Position numbers and translations under genes: made by a program. Below the pieces are notes generated by a model. The model was not told the DNA's origin. It was given only the letters and a program-made list of their open reading frames with translations, and did not search any database. Shown here in pieces: positions 11,621 to 21,889 of a stretch of 64,000 bases of DNA. Where the stretch lies: NCBI GenBank assembly GCA_946406115.1, contig OX291561.1, forward strand, positions 2,224,273 through 2,288,272. Direction: 5' to 3'. How positions within the stretch are numbered: the stretch's first letter is position 1; every line of letters begins with the position of its first letter. The DNA comes from Apoda limacodes (taxonomy: Eukaryota > Arthropoda > Insecta > Lepidoptera > Limacodidae).

Positions 11621-12079
11621 CTGAAGAAAACAAAAGTGTGTAATAGTAACCACCAGTCCTACATCATTTTCAAGTGCACAAATCATATTAAATTCTACAA
11701 TATATAGTAAAAATATAAAAACCTAATTACCTTTTATAAATAAAATGTTTTAGGTTCATATAATTAGGCACAGTTTATTCTAACTTACATACATACTTGA
11801 AATGTGGTAAAAATTCACTAATAATATAGGATTAACAAGATATGTTATTTGTTCTGTTAAATAAAAAAAACGTTTTGATTCTTCTACTTCTATTTACATA
11901 ATTTCGGTAATTATTCACACCATTATGTCTTGTAGTCTTGATTCTTCAAATGGCACCTTGAGAAATAAAACTTCATACACCGGCAACAAAAACTTGCAAT
12001 GAAAGAAAGTTATAAGATAAAACAAGCATAGTAAAAAAGTAAACTTTGTGTAAAATGACAAAGTCTTAAAGTAAAATAA

Positions 12080-12217
12080 ACTATGCTGAAAGTTATGGTC
12101 CAAAATTGCATCAAAAAATTTGCGATGCATCATGCAAAATCTACTGAACAGTTTCCACTGATTGTTAATTTGGTCTGCAATTGGAGCAAGGGTTTCACGG
12201 AGCATCATTATTTGAAT
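12080..12217 (-). pseudogene. Exon-like block
   Basis: The acceptor TATATTTTTAGCAG (AG at 12219-12218 on the minus strand) opens a frame IMMLRETLAPIADQINNQWK followed by LFSRFCMMHRKFFDAILDHN. The frame stays open to 11915, but beyond about 12080 it becomes a hydrophobic F/L-rich run that looks like translated intron. The phase does not fit the donor of the preceding block (12313), so a frameshift or a lost site is implied. Confidence 0.45.
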
Positions 12218-12312
12218 CTGCTAAAAATATATCAAGCCTAATTAATGATACAACTTAAATAAGAGTAGCCTCAAAGCTGATGTCATAGTACTATGTGGAA
12301 TAACATGCTCAC

Positions 12313-12504
12313 CTTTACCACTATCTATTCTTATGCTGATGGTCGACATAGCTTCAAACAATTGCTTCATATATTTTGAAACAAAGGGAGTAAGGCGGGT
12401 ATTTGATTATATTTGTTTGAGCCTATTAATATCTACCCAGTCATTATTTATGTGTTCATATTTTTGAAGCAATATCCGTAACTTGTTAAGCAACGAATTG
12501 ATTA
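12313..12504 (-). pseudogene. Exon-like block with one in-frame stop
   Basis: The minus-strand acceptor TTACTTATAACCAG (AG at 12506-12505) and donor AAAG|GTGAGC (exon end 12313) bound a 192-bp block. It reads INSLLNKLRILLQKYEHINN, then DWVDINRLKQI, a TAA at 12407-12409, then SNTRLTPFVSKYMKQLFEAM in the same frame. Splicing from the block at 12555 restores frame across the junction (codon split G|TA), which is strong evidence that the two are consecutive exons. The single stop, the only lesion inside this exon, marks it as decayed or as a base error. Confidence 0.6.
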
Positions 12505-12554
12505 CTGGTTATAAGTAAATAGAAATAAAAAAATGAGTAAATACAATTACTAAC

Positions 12555-12684
12555 CATCTGTGGAACGCAGGTTGCGTATGAATGTTGTTAATAAATCTTT
12601 GTTGAATGGTAGCATATAAGCAGCATTTCTAATAAACTCCATGGTAATCACATACCTAATACGGTTATCGTCACAAACTGTCAT
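12555..12684 (-). pseudogene. Exon-like block, possible start exon
   Basis: The open frame from ATG at 12684 (MTVCDDNRIRYVITMEFIRN) through AAYMLPFNKDLLTTFIRNLR ends STD and a donor GATG|GTTAGT (exon end 12555). The frame joins in phase to the acceptor at 12504. A second methionine lies at 12642. An in-frame stop lies immediately before the first ATG, so this may be a true start or a mutated internal exon. The protein was not recognised. Confidence 0.55.
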
Positions 12685-12931
12685 TCATGTTTTAGGTTAG
12701 GATAATAAGTGTTTGGTAATAAATTTATTACTTACAGTTTGCTAATGGACGTGAAACTATGTTTTGCATTCATTGCTTATATATCCGGCATAGTTATCCT
12801 TAGCCTTAATAACAAAAGTTGATGAATAGAGATTTACGTTGTCAGATTTTTCATTCATTCCGTTTCTGAAGGTACGAATATCTATAGAAATGATTATCTT
12901 TTCTTTTTTAGTCACAAATATATGAAATTAC

Positions 12932-13259
12932 CAAAAAGGTGCGTTGGTAATACCGATTATTTTGATTTAGTAGGAACTGACACTTCACCTCTCGAGGCTT
13001 GAGACTTTGATTAGGCGATATCACGAGAAATTCGTTAGATTTCATAATGCGGAATGTTATCCAGAGTCGAAAGGCGAGATAGTCTTCCAAAGAATTTGCT
13101 CCCGAGAATGCGGGACCTGAGTACTCCAGACTTTTTCCAATAAGCCCCTAGGTCTCCTTTGGCAGCCAAGCGTAACTATGAATAAAAAGGCTACGACCGC
13201 ATGTTCCAATTATTCGACATTATCTAATCCACGGCACAGTACATTGATTTCCACACACT
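12932..13259 (-). pseudogene. Exon-like block with stop and frameshift
   Basis: The acceptor TTATTACCTTTTTCAG (AG at 13261-13260 on the minus strand) opens a frame VEINVLCRGLDNVE with a TAA at 13210-13212. It continues in frame with LEHAVVAFLFIVTLGCQRRP and RGLLEKVWSTQVPHSREQIL to a stop at 13057. A different frame then carries YLAFRLWITFRIMKSNEFLV and onward to a phase-0 donor TTTTTG|GTAATT (exon end 12932). Two protein-like frames in one splice-bounded block point to a decayed exon, or to two neighbouring exons with a lost intron boundary. Confidence 0.45.
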
Positions 13260-13689
13260 CTGAAAAAGGTAATAAGAGCTATATCGATTAATGCCTAGGA
13301 TTAGGTTTGCCGGTAATTAGGATCTTATATGGCCTTAAAGCAATGAACCAATTTAAAACACTACCTTAGGTCTTGAGGACCTTGTTGGAATATCGCCAGA
13401 CTTCCTTATTTTAATTTATAAGGAATTATTATAGTAACGAGTATCAAACATAAGTATTAATTTTGCATTAGGGTGCAACCAAACTTACGGACTTAACGTA
13501 CAATTTAGGATCACAAGTATTTACTGGATCCACTTCTCTCTTTATGTAATTAATTTACTAGTTATTCCACATTCCAGTCTACTATACCTATCCTATGTCC
13601 TATAATTAACGCCACCCTATACTATAATGAATAATAACACATTTCAATAATATACAGTTACATACTTAAATAAGGCCGTTCTGTTACTT

Positions 13690-14230
13690 CAAACCTTATA
13701 ATTTGAAATGACACAAATACCTACTAGGTAAATTTACATTAATACGGTCATGTTTTAACGATGAGGTTGTAATAATGAATTGATAGTTCATTAATTAAGG
13801 GAACCATCTAAGCGAATATGGTCAAATATTAGATAAATACCGTATTTTATGTAATGATTGGTCAACTTAAACAAGTAAGACGGCAGAATGTCTGATTTAA
13901 TGCATGGTTTATATGCTTAATTCGGTCTGGAGAGAGAGAATATTCACACTCAAAGCTTGACCCCCTGGTCCGGTTAATTTTAAGTTATTCTTATCTGAGT
14001 GTTTAGAACTTAACGTTTCGGCCATTGATACAACAACTCTAGGCCTCTTCAATTAGTTAAGAATTGTGTTTGGCTATACTAATACGTATTCTTTTAATAG
14101 AATTGTTTATGATGAAGAATGGAAAAAAACCTAACCCACTAGCGTCACCTTATATGTTGCTGATAAAGTTTGGTCAAAGCTTAATTTATTGTCGTCTCTA
14201 CATTTTATTTTCTTTTAAATGGGTCATTTA
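13690..14230 (-). repeat. Diverged orphan fragment of macrosatellite module X
   Basis: This stretch aligns by eye with 30085-30430 (minus-oriented X) and with the reverse complement of 20270-20640. Shared words in the same order are TCTGAGTGTTTAGAACTTAA, CGTTTCGGC, CAACAACTC/CAACAATTC, AGAATTGTGT, TATACTAATACGT, GAAGAATG/GAAGAATA, AACGTCACCT/AGCGTCACCT and GATAAAGTTTGGTCAA. Identity looks like 65-75 percent with indels, far lower than between array copies. Similarity may continue weakly to about 14330. It lies 3.4 kb outside the array. Confidence 0.75.
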
Positions 14231-14593
14231 AAAAAAATGGTATCACAGAGTCATTTACTATAATCAATGAAAACAAAGAAAAAGAAAAAGCTAAATAGAC
14301 TAAAGATAAGTAAGGTTAGTTTTACGACTATGCATTAATAGTTTCTTAAATACACAATTATTGATAAATATGACGATGGTAATTTGGTAGTAAATATAAC
14401 CATAAAATATCAAGGCCTTTAGTCAATAACCTATCCCTAACCTACATATATATAGCTATCTACCCCGTCCATTAAAGTTTTATTTCGATACGAATTACTT
14501 TCGAACAACCTAACTTCGTCTACGCTCTCTTCCCTCACTCTACAAGTATGACAATCGTATCTAGCTGAAAATGTCTTTCTGTTTTGAACTTAC

Positions 14594-14685
14594 TATGCAG
14601 TTGGCTGATGCAGCCATTACTGCTCCACCGGGCTTTTGTGGCGAGACTCAGCCCATAGGTTCACTCACATATTGTGGATTGCATA
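14594..14685 (-). pseudogene. Possible exon remnant
   Basis: The minus-strand frame PQYVSEPMG, a TGA, then VSPQKPGGAVMAASANCI ends at a GTAAGT donor (exon end 14594). It is short and contains a stop. It has the same orientation as the exon-like blocks downstream. Confidence 0.2.
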
Positions 14686-14869
14686 ATTAATATAACCTAT
14701 TTTATATTTCTTTTTGATACAATTAATCTTTATTTAACCTTTCCTCTTAAAACATAAATAAGCATTCCAACCCCCATTTTATTTTTCTTTCTATTTTTTG
14801 TGAAATGAAAGGATTGGATTGTAAAGATCTTATAAAATATCAAATAATTATTAGGACATAAAAAAGTGG

Positions 14870-15205
14870 ATTGCACAATTAATCGGTTCGGGCGATTTTA
14901 TGTGCGCTCGAAAAAGTGGACTGCCACTGTGTGTCCCTGTGTAGGTCCGCATTCCGAATAAATCAGGGGCCCCCGGAGACCGCTCTGAGGAAGTGGTTTT
15001 GGAGGGTTTGGAGTTTATGGAGGTTGCGTTTAGAGAAACCAAAGACGACACTAGCATATGCTAGAATGGGGCAAATGCAAGTGACGTGAAGAGTCTTTCC
15101 TATCATGGGATATAGACGACCGCGGACAAAGGCGGCTCGGTCTCTAACTATTTTGGTGTGTTCGCGGAAGTTTAAACACTTATCTAGGGTCACACCGAGA
15201 TATTT
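14870..15205 (-). pseudogene. Jockey-like reverse transcriptase C-terminal remnant
   Basis: The minus-strand frame 15193-14963 reads MTLDKCLNFREHTKIVRDRA, then AFVRGRLYPMIGK, CPILAYASVVFG and LHKLQTLQNHFLRAVSGGP. These correspond to the thumb/C-terminal region of jockey-clade LINE proteins (LTFRxHI..., RP..TYASVVF, LQxxQNRFLR...GAP). A frameshift near 14975 continues as FIRNADLHRDTQWQS, matching the WFVRNxDLH motif. A short internal deletion lies between MIGK and the CPILAYAS part. Only the 3' end of the coding region remains, as usual for 5'-truncated LINE copies. Confidence 0.85.
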
Positions 15206-15619
15206 TTTTTACACAGCTCAGTTTTTACACAGCTGCAAGACAAAATATATGCACAAACTCAATCTACAATATTATACCAAAATCAACTAAAATAAAGATG
15301 TAAGTATCAAAAACTTTGACTCGATGTACCGGTGTCCGTTAGTTCGGGCAAACTGTCAACTGTTGTGGGTGACGGTAAATCAGTGTTGCCACTTAAAAAT
15401 AAAATCACACACCAAATCCGTTCCTCAACTACCGAAATGATAATGGTGGCTTTTTTAAAACCTGGCTCCATCAGCCCCTTCTACCCTAATTACAAATCTA
15501 AGAAAACCCGTCGAGGCTGCCCTAGCCATTTCTGTTTTGAATTTTAATAAAAATGAAAAGCTAGTACTATTGCGTGTCTCGTTGATATGCAGCTATTTAT
15601 ATCAATTAAAGAAATTTAT
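15206..15619. other. Intergenic, no gene recognised
   Basis: Includes a T-run and AT-rich DNA. The frame 15332-15547 (71 codons) shows no domain. Nothing else was seen. Confidence 0.4.
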
Positions 15620-15690
15620 TTATGTACTCAATACACAACTTACCATCAGGTGGACCGTAAGGTTGTTTGCCACCTTAGTGGTAAATGAAA
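15620..15690 (+). repeat. Lepidopteran dispersed repeat remnant
   Basis: The phrase CTTACCATCAGGTGGACCGT followed by GGTTGTTTGCCACCTTAGTG is a frequent dispersed signature in moth and butterfly genomes. A related phrase (GGCCGCCTGGTTGTTTGCCACC) occurs inside module X near 20838, so X has absorbed the same family. Confidence 0.5.
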
Positions 15691-17598
15691 ATAAACAACG
15701 CTATTTTAATTTGATTGAATTACAGCCCTTACGGTTTTTCTTAGATTTGTAATTACTTTTATACTTATTTTATTTTAGTTGGTGGTTTTATTTATATAAA
15801 AATATTTTAAGATTTCATCCGTCGAGGGATTTTTCAATATTTTCAATTTTACTTTTTATTTTAACCTTTTTAGAGAACTTAGAACGTAGAAGCGTTTACA
15901 AAGAAAATCATTTTAACGAGCAATAATTGTTTATTGCAGTGCTCTCTAGCGAGTTAGCACATAAACACCTATCTGAGAATCCCGGTGTTATTCAGCCGTA
16001 AAATATGTCTAAGAACTTGCTCTTAAATGATATCTTTTAAATGCCAAAACTTTAACGAAATTGTAACAAACAACAAGAATTAGACTTGCCAAGTGGAATA
16101 TATCCCGGTAAAATGTGAAATCTTTTTAGGACATTTTAGAAAATCGAAGGAAATTCTAAATACATTTCGCAAGACCAAGAAACACAAGTAATGCGTAAGC
16201 TTTTAGAATCAGCAAAAGCGAGCATTGTTTATTGCAATAACATCGTTCATTAATCTACTCATTGTATTGTTTTGAATCCCAGTGTTTCATGTTTTGAGTA
16301 ACAATGTTTCATTTACAGGAAATCTATGTAGGAAAAAATCGAACCTTAAAATGTCATGTGAATACATGTTAAGAAAAGAAAAAAGGGCAAGTAAATAGTG
16401 TATGTATGTAATGTCTCAGTGTTTGTTAATACCGCACGCCACATGGGTAAAATGCATCTCTCAATGCAAGTACAGAAATTAGTTTCTTTTTATCGACTCG
16501 TCTAAACCAATGTATAAAGTATTAAAGTAGAGAAATACTTACTATAAGAAATAAGCAAAATGTGCTGTCGAGTTCGATAATCAAGTAGAGTATCTTGTTT
16601 TCAATCAGAAATCAAGGGACATGATTTGTCATTGCGAGGTAAGGCAATCGTGTAGCTATAAGTTAGGTGTCGAGTCGCTCTCAGCGACATCCTGCAAAAA
16701 TGTGGATTTTTCACCTTAATATATTTAGATGAAAAAAGTAAAAAAAATTAAATTAGTCATAATACATATGTTAAGTATTAAAGGGATGACACCAGTAAGT
16801 AGAAAGTTATTAGGGAAAATAGGTTGAAAGCTTAGGACACGTATACTTTCTCTCTCACTCGTATGGGAAAAATAAAAAATGAATGAGATAGGGATAACGC
16901 TATGGGTAAAACAAGGACTTTACACTCTTGTAGTCACTAGGCTCTTGTGATGCACTTAGTGGCAACTTTTTTCCGCTTCACAACCGTGTTAGTACCGTTG
17001 CGATAGGTATTGTAGTTAAGGCGCAATACGGTGGTTAAAGTTTTGACTTAACGCGCTTATATGTCACGCAACTCCAGTACCTAGAGCAACGGTAAAGGTA
17101 TTACAAGATAGGTCTCACAGGAGTCTATCAGGTAATTAAGGTTTAGTAGGAATAACATGAAACCTTGAGCTACGAGAGCGTAGGAACGAAACTAAAACTT
17201 CACGCTCCGGTTTGAGTATGACCGAACAAACGGACAGACACAAAAAGTGCCGTAGAAAGCGTAGGAGTTTGGTACTACGTAATGGAAATTGGTATAGTGC
17301 CTATATTTCTTTTTCGTTAGTAGAAAACGCTGAGAGCTGGATTTTTCGTTTTTCTTAATAGTAGCTTAACCATGAAGATTCGTGTATACCACTATACACC
17401 ATAAGATGCGTCTTTGAAAGCTCTATCCTTCATACAAAGTATTTGAAGTATCACTGTAGCTTGTACCGTTTGGCTAGAAAACGTAAGAACGTAAAATGAT
17501 GTCATTTTATAGTCAAGCCGCGAATGGTGCGAGTGTGATAGCAATATGTGATAGAGACCTCAAGTGTAAGGATTTGTTTTTAGCTATGCAGTTATACT
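15691..17598. other. Flank of the macrosatellite, no gene recognised
   Basis: AT-rich DNA. Two loosely similar segments (about 15935-16000 and 16215-16300) share GTTTATTGCA and GAATCCCGGTGTT/GAATCCCAGTGTT, which suggests an old duplication. From about 16850 the sequence becomes more GC-balanced and resembles dispersed repeats (CTCTCACTCGTATGGGAAAA). I found no homology to Y immediately before 17599. Confidence 0.4.
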
Positions 17599-18180
17599 TT
17601 GTAGTGGACCCAAGCCTTTGATAGAGAACTGTAGTAGACTGGACCCCACGACACGGTGTTGACATGCTAATTTAAGTTTTAAGAAAGCAGAAGGCTGGGA
17701 TTTGTCAATAATAAATATAAATTAGATTAATCACCTTCGTAATTCATACCAATCGAATACTCCTAATATATGGATAGAAACGAGATCAATGAAGTATGAA
17801 GTAAGTGAGTGGCCCGGATGTCCTCACCGGTCTTCGATTATTATGTTTATACCTACGTCATAAGGCGTAAATAATTACTCGTTAAATACGACCGATTCGT
17901 AAAGTAGCAGATAACCGGGAGGTTAAAATATATGGAGAGTATCGATCGATTATTCTCAGTTAATTGATATAAACGTTGTAGGGTGCGAGAGGGATGGTAG
18001 AGTAGGCTCTGCGCCGCTTACGACGAGCCTTCATTGCTTAAACTAATCGAAGCCGTATAATCGAGCCACGGAAAAGCGGAGAAGCTAGTTCAACGGATAA
18101 AGAATTTAGTAGAATCGGTTTGCGCCTTCGATATAATTATTCGATTATTACTATAAAGTAACTGGCCACTAAATGCGGAG

Positions 18181-18196
18181 CACGTGTGTACACGTG
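18181..18196. promoter_or_regulatory. Paired E-boxes CACGTG-N4-CACGTG
   Basis: Two perfect CACGTG palindromes are separated by TGTA. The same pair with spacer TACC is kept in the diverged minus copies at 32436-32451 and 46014-46029, and in the other plus copies at 50156-50171 and 62658-62673. bHLH factors bind such sites. The pair lies about 95 bp before the TATAAG motif. Conservation of both sites but not of the spacer suggests function, but binding is inference. Confidence 0.55.
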
Positions 18197-18224
18197 GAAG
18201 TAAAATAAAGAAGAAATTAACTGG

Positions 18225-18460
18225 CGCCACAATTTCTAGACACGCTATGTGTTCAGGCCGCGTCTATAGTGGGGGAGGGGAGAACGGTTATAAGCGATAG
18301 GCGTCAGTTGCGGCACCCTTTTTCATTGTCGACGTGCCGAGAGGCTGGCTGTGTTCGAGGTTCCTGAGGAAGTGGGAAGGACAGGACGCACAAAGATTTG
18401 AAGAAATTTAATACCGACGCCGTGCACGTTTCGCCTACATCAAATATCAGTAAGTGTCTT
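18225..18460 (+). promoter_or_regulatory. Conserved promoter-like island with 5' splice site
   Basis: This GC-richer island contains GGTTATAAGCG (TATAAG 18289-18294), an initiator-like TCAGT (18304-18308) and a near-consensus donor TCA|GTAAGT (intron start 18450). It is about 93 percent identical to the minus subfamily (32171-32400). Two windows, about 48 bp around TATAAG/TCAGT and about 69 bp around GTAAGT, show no difference. A matching 3' splice-like site, TATGTTTTTCAG (ends 20172), is conserved in both subfamilies. I infer a promoter plus first exon of a spliced non-coding transcript. The TATA-to-TCAGT gap of about 17 bp is shorter than the usual 30, so the true start may lie further downstream. 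Confidence 0.4.
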
Positions 18461-18921
18461 TTGTGAGAACTGAGGCTAGCAATGTCAGCTCATTATTGAT
18501 GGGTTTGTACTATGGGGCTTTGTGAGAGACTTTCTTAATACGATTGTGTAAGGACCGTGTAAGGGACCGTGTAAGATGCCACCTTGGTTAAAGTGAAGGG
18601 TTGGTTGGGGAAAATTGAAAGTGTTTGACTTTTTGGTTGAGATTTAGTCCGGGATTTTAGTTGTAAATTTGGGGTAGAGAAGAAAGAAACCCTTACTTAT
18701 TGAAAATGCAGAGGTAATTTGTTGACATTGTTGGCTATGTACTCTCTAAGGAAAAGAGATTGCCGATTTCTGTAGAAGATCTAGTGGAGTAAAAGGTTCC
18801 TGCCGGGATCGGTGTCTTTTAACGTGATGTTGTAAATTTTGTGATACCTTGTGGGGGGGGAAAACCCCGTAATTAAGCCCTGATCTGATTAGATAGGAAT
18901 TCGGTTAAGCTTAGGGTTAAG

Positions 18922-19545
18922 GCTAGGGTAAATCTTGTGTATTCCTTGCTGTTCATATATATGTCTAAGTAGTGATCCCTGTGTATTCCTTGTAGTGCGT
19001 GTATGTGTATGAGTTTGGATATCCTCACTGGATAAAACCCTACGCGAGTCCCTGGGCCGCGGTTACTCGCACTGATCTGAGTCGGAGGTGAAGGGACCCC
19101 CCAAAGGACTTGCTAGGGTAATCCTTGTGTGGCCCTTGCCGTGCATATATATGTATAAGTAGTAATCCCTGTGTATTCCCTGTAGTGCGTGTATGTGTAT
19201 GAGTTTGGATATCCTCACTGGATAAAACCCTACGCGAGCCCCTGGGCCGCGGTTACTCGCACTGATCTGAGTCGGAGGTGAAGGGACCCCCCAAAGGACT
19301 TGCTAGGGTAATCCTTGTGTGGCCCTTGCCGTGCATATATATGTATAAGTAGTAATCCCTGTGTATTCCCTGTAGTGTGTGTATGTGTATGAGTTTGGAT
19401 ATCCTCACTGGATAAAACCCTACGCGAGCCCCTGGGCCGCGGTTACTCGCACTGATCTGAGTCGGAGGTGAAGGGACCCCCCAAAGGACTTGCTAGGGTA
19501 ATCCTTGTGAGGCCCTTGCTGTGCATATATATGTTGAGTAGGTGA
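18922..19545 (+). repeat. 190-bp tandem array, 3 copies plus a partial
   Basis: The word GCTAGGGTAA recurs at 18922, 19112, 19302 and 19492, giving a 190-bp period with very high identity between monomers. Each monomer holds GTGTATTCCCTGTAG, GATATCCTCACTGGATAA and CTGGGCCGCGGTTACTCGC. The minus subfamily has a related array of 131-bp monomers at the same place. The array lies inside the putative intron between 18450 and 20172. Confidence 0.95.
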
Positions 19546-20696
19546 TCCTTGTGTGAACCTTGTCTTGAATTCCTATTAAAGGAAACCCTACACGATTTAG
19601 TAGGTGCTCATTAAAGTTGTACGAGTTTGTTGCATGCAATTCACTATTATGTTAATGATATCTCTTTATTCACTATTTATTATCATAACAATTTTAAATT
19701 ACAATATCGTGCTGCTTTGCGGTATGGTGGCCCCAAAGCAAGCAGACCCTTGGTAGATAGAGGTAGGGGAGGACGGGGCAGTCACAGTAGGGGTTCTTTA
19801 AGCGGGGTCTGGCTTGTTATAAGATGAGGGGAGATCGGGGCTTGATGTTAGAGACATGCTTGATTAACTGCAGGCTTCGGGAATCTAAGGGTGTGAGGGG
19901 CTGACGAAACCTAGATCTAGGTTGGCTCCAGTTCCACCCTTCACCGGCGTCGAGTAAGGAAGCTGAACTGTTAGATTCCGTTTAGGTAATGGGCGGCTAA
20001 AATTTAATGTGGGATTTTTAACCCAATCTCCTTAAGGAATTCGTATATAAATAAAACCTCCACTCCACCCATTACTGCGACGGATAGATTTGGAAAGCTA
20101 AGTATTATTGTGTTCATATTTAAATATTTGTTTCCTGTGTAAAAATAAACGTAAACCTCATATGTTTTTCAGGGCCGCGACATTAATCTAGCGAGTCTAA
20201 TTTTTTATTAGACTATCTAGGCTTTATTTTATTGCTTTATACTGTTTAATTTATGTTTTGACTGAGCCATTTAAGATAAATATGACAGAACTTCAACCTT
20301 GACCAAACTTTATTAACAGGCTATGAGGTGACATTAGTGGGTCAGGATTTGTTCTATTCTTCACCATGAATCACCCCGTTGAAGACGTATTAGTATAATC
20401 ATACACAATTCTCTACTAACTGATGAGGCTCTGAATTGTTGTATGGAAAGCCGAAACGTTAAGTTCTAAACACTCAGAAAGGGGCTAACCCTTACTTGAT
20501 CTGGCTAATGTGCCAGGTCCTGAGTGTGAATATGTCCTCCTTACAATCCACCTTAAACATACTTATTGTGTGTCAAACTAGGTGTTCTGTCGCCTTAATT
20601 ACTCTGATGAACAATTTACCACTTAACCATGTGCGTAATTGCACACCTATTTTATTATTTCTTGTGAACTTAGCTTGCACGGCATATGTTTCGGGC

Positions 20697-20755
20697 GAGC
20701 ATAGCTTCTCCGGACTAGCGGCTACTTAAACTTAAGGAGCCTCGGGTTCGAATCG
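20697..20755 (+). other. tRNA-like A and B box motifs
   Basis: TAGCTTCTCCGG (about 20700) resembles a polymerase III A box. GGGTTCGAATCGACC (about 20747), some 45 bp on, resembles a B box (GGTTCGANTCC). T-arm pairing is poor, so this is not a tRNA gene but could be a tRNA-derived SINE head. The B-box-like word is changed to GGTTCGAACC in the minus copies (29963-29974, reverse strand). Confidence 0.25.
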
Positions 20756-21889
20756 ACCGATCGTAGGTTATATTCAAATAATAACGAAATGGTCCCCTTA
20801 GTTCCGTAGTTAGTCATAGTAGTAAGGATAAATACATGGCCGCCTGGTTGTTTGCCACCTCCGCGGCGTTATAAATGTAGGAGTTGGTGGTGAGCACCAC
20901 TTATCTATCCTAAAGAACAGTTTAGGGTTCGGGGTACGAAAGACCAATGTTTATTCGTTAACTCAATTACTAAGCGACAGGAAGGCGAAGTCACAAGATA
21001 AGCTAGTCCGATAAAACCTATCTACGAGTCTGTCAGAAGTTGGTCGTTATATACTTTCCTTGGCAAAGGTCCCAAGGCGTTAGTCAGATAATAGGTACGA
21101 TACGTTTGGCAACCGCTTTAGGTCGGACGGTATCCGAGGGCTTTAAAGTTGTTCAAAATCGAGTTATACATAGTTAAATTTCAATATTCATTCCAGCAAT
21201 AAGGTAGGAACAGTCTAGTGTATAAGTTCGGCGAACTTAGGCTTCGTTTCGATTTTACAGTATTGATTTTTATAAACTTTTATATCCGGGGGTAGATAAT
21301 CTCCATAGTTCGTAAACATAAACCCAATTTTAGTTCTAATAGCGAAATTCATATTGACAGGGTCGCGAGATACTAAAACAAAACCGAACCAACATAAATT
21401 AGTCGGAGGATGGACGAGTAACACGTTTAGACTATGTATCTGCGCAGAAGACAAAAATGTGAACTCTGCGCACTCACGTGACCACGAGACGCCAGCTGGG
21501 CACTTCGATGCACAGGCAAATGTATGAAAAGTCTGACCATCTGGACATTAATCGGCCGAAGGGATAATTCAGTGGCGGGCCCAACAATTCTGAATAGAAC
21601 AACTCATGAACCCTTAAGGAGTGGTTGTATATGTGAATTTTCCTGGACGATTCCCAGTTAGGGTTACCCGTAGAAAACCTGGAAACTAGGATTAGTAAAT
21701 TTAGATAGACTCTCATACTAAATTTGGTTGTGAATAGCGCCTCCTATAAGCTCTTCTCAACATCCCCAAGATTATTAGTAGACAGCTAGCTAAGATATCG
21801 ATCGACCGAGTAATTCTACGATTGTTACACAGATGGCGTGAGCCACAGTGGTAAAATAATAATCATGAATGTATGAGGATTTCCGGCTA

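Noticed and set aside
14851..15057. Separate 68-codon minus-strand protein
   Set aside because: It is the out-of-frame reading of the jockey-like remnant downstream of its frameshift.
20496..20729. 77-codon frame MIWLMCQVLSVNMSS, conserved in both subfamilies
   Set aside because: The DNA is similar overall. Changes do not favour synonymous positions by eye, there is no domain, and it is hydrophobic from TA-rich DNA. It remains a weak possibility only.
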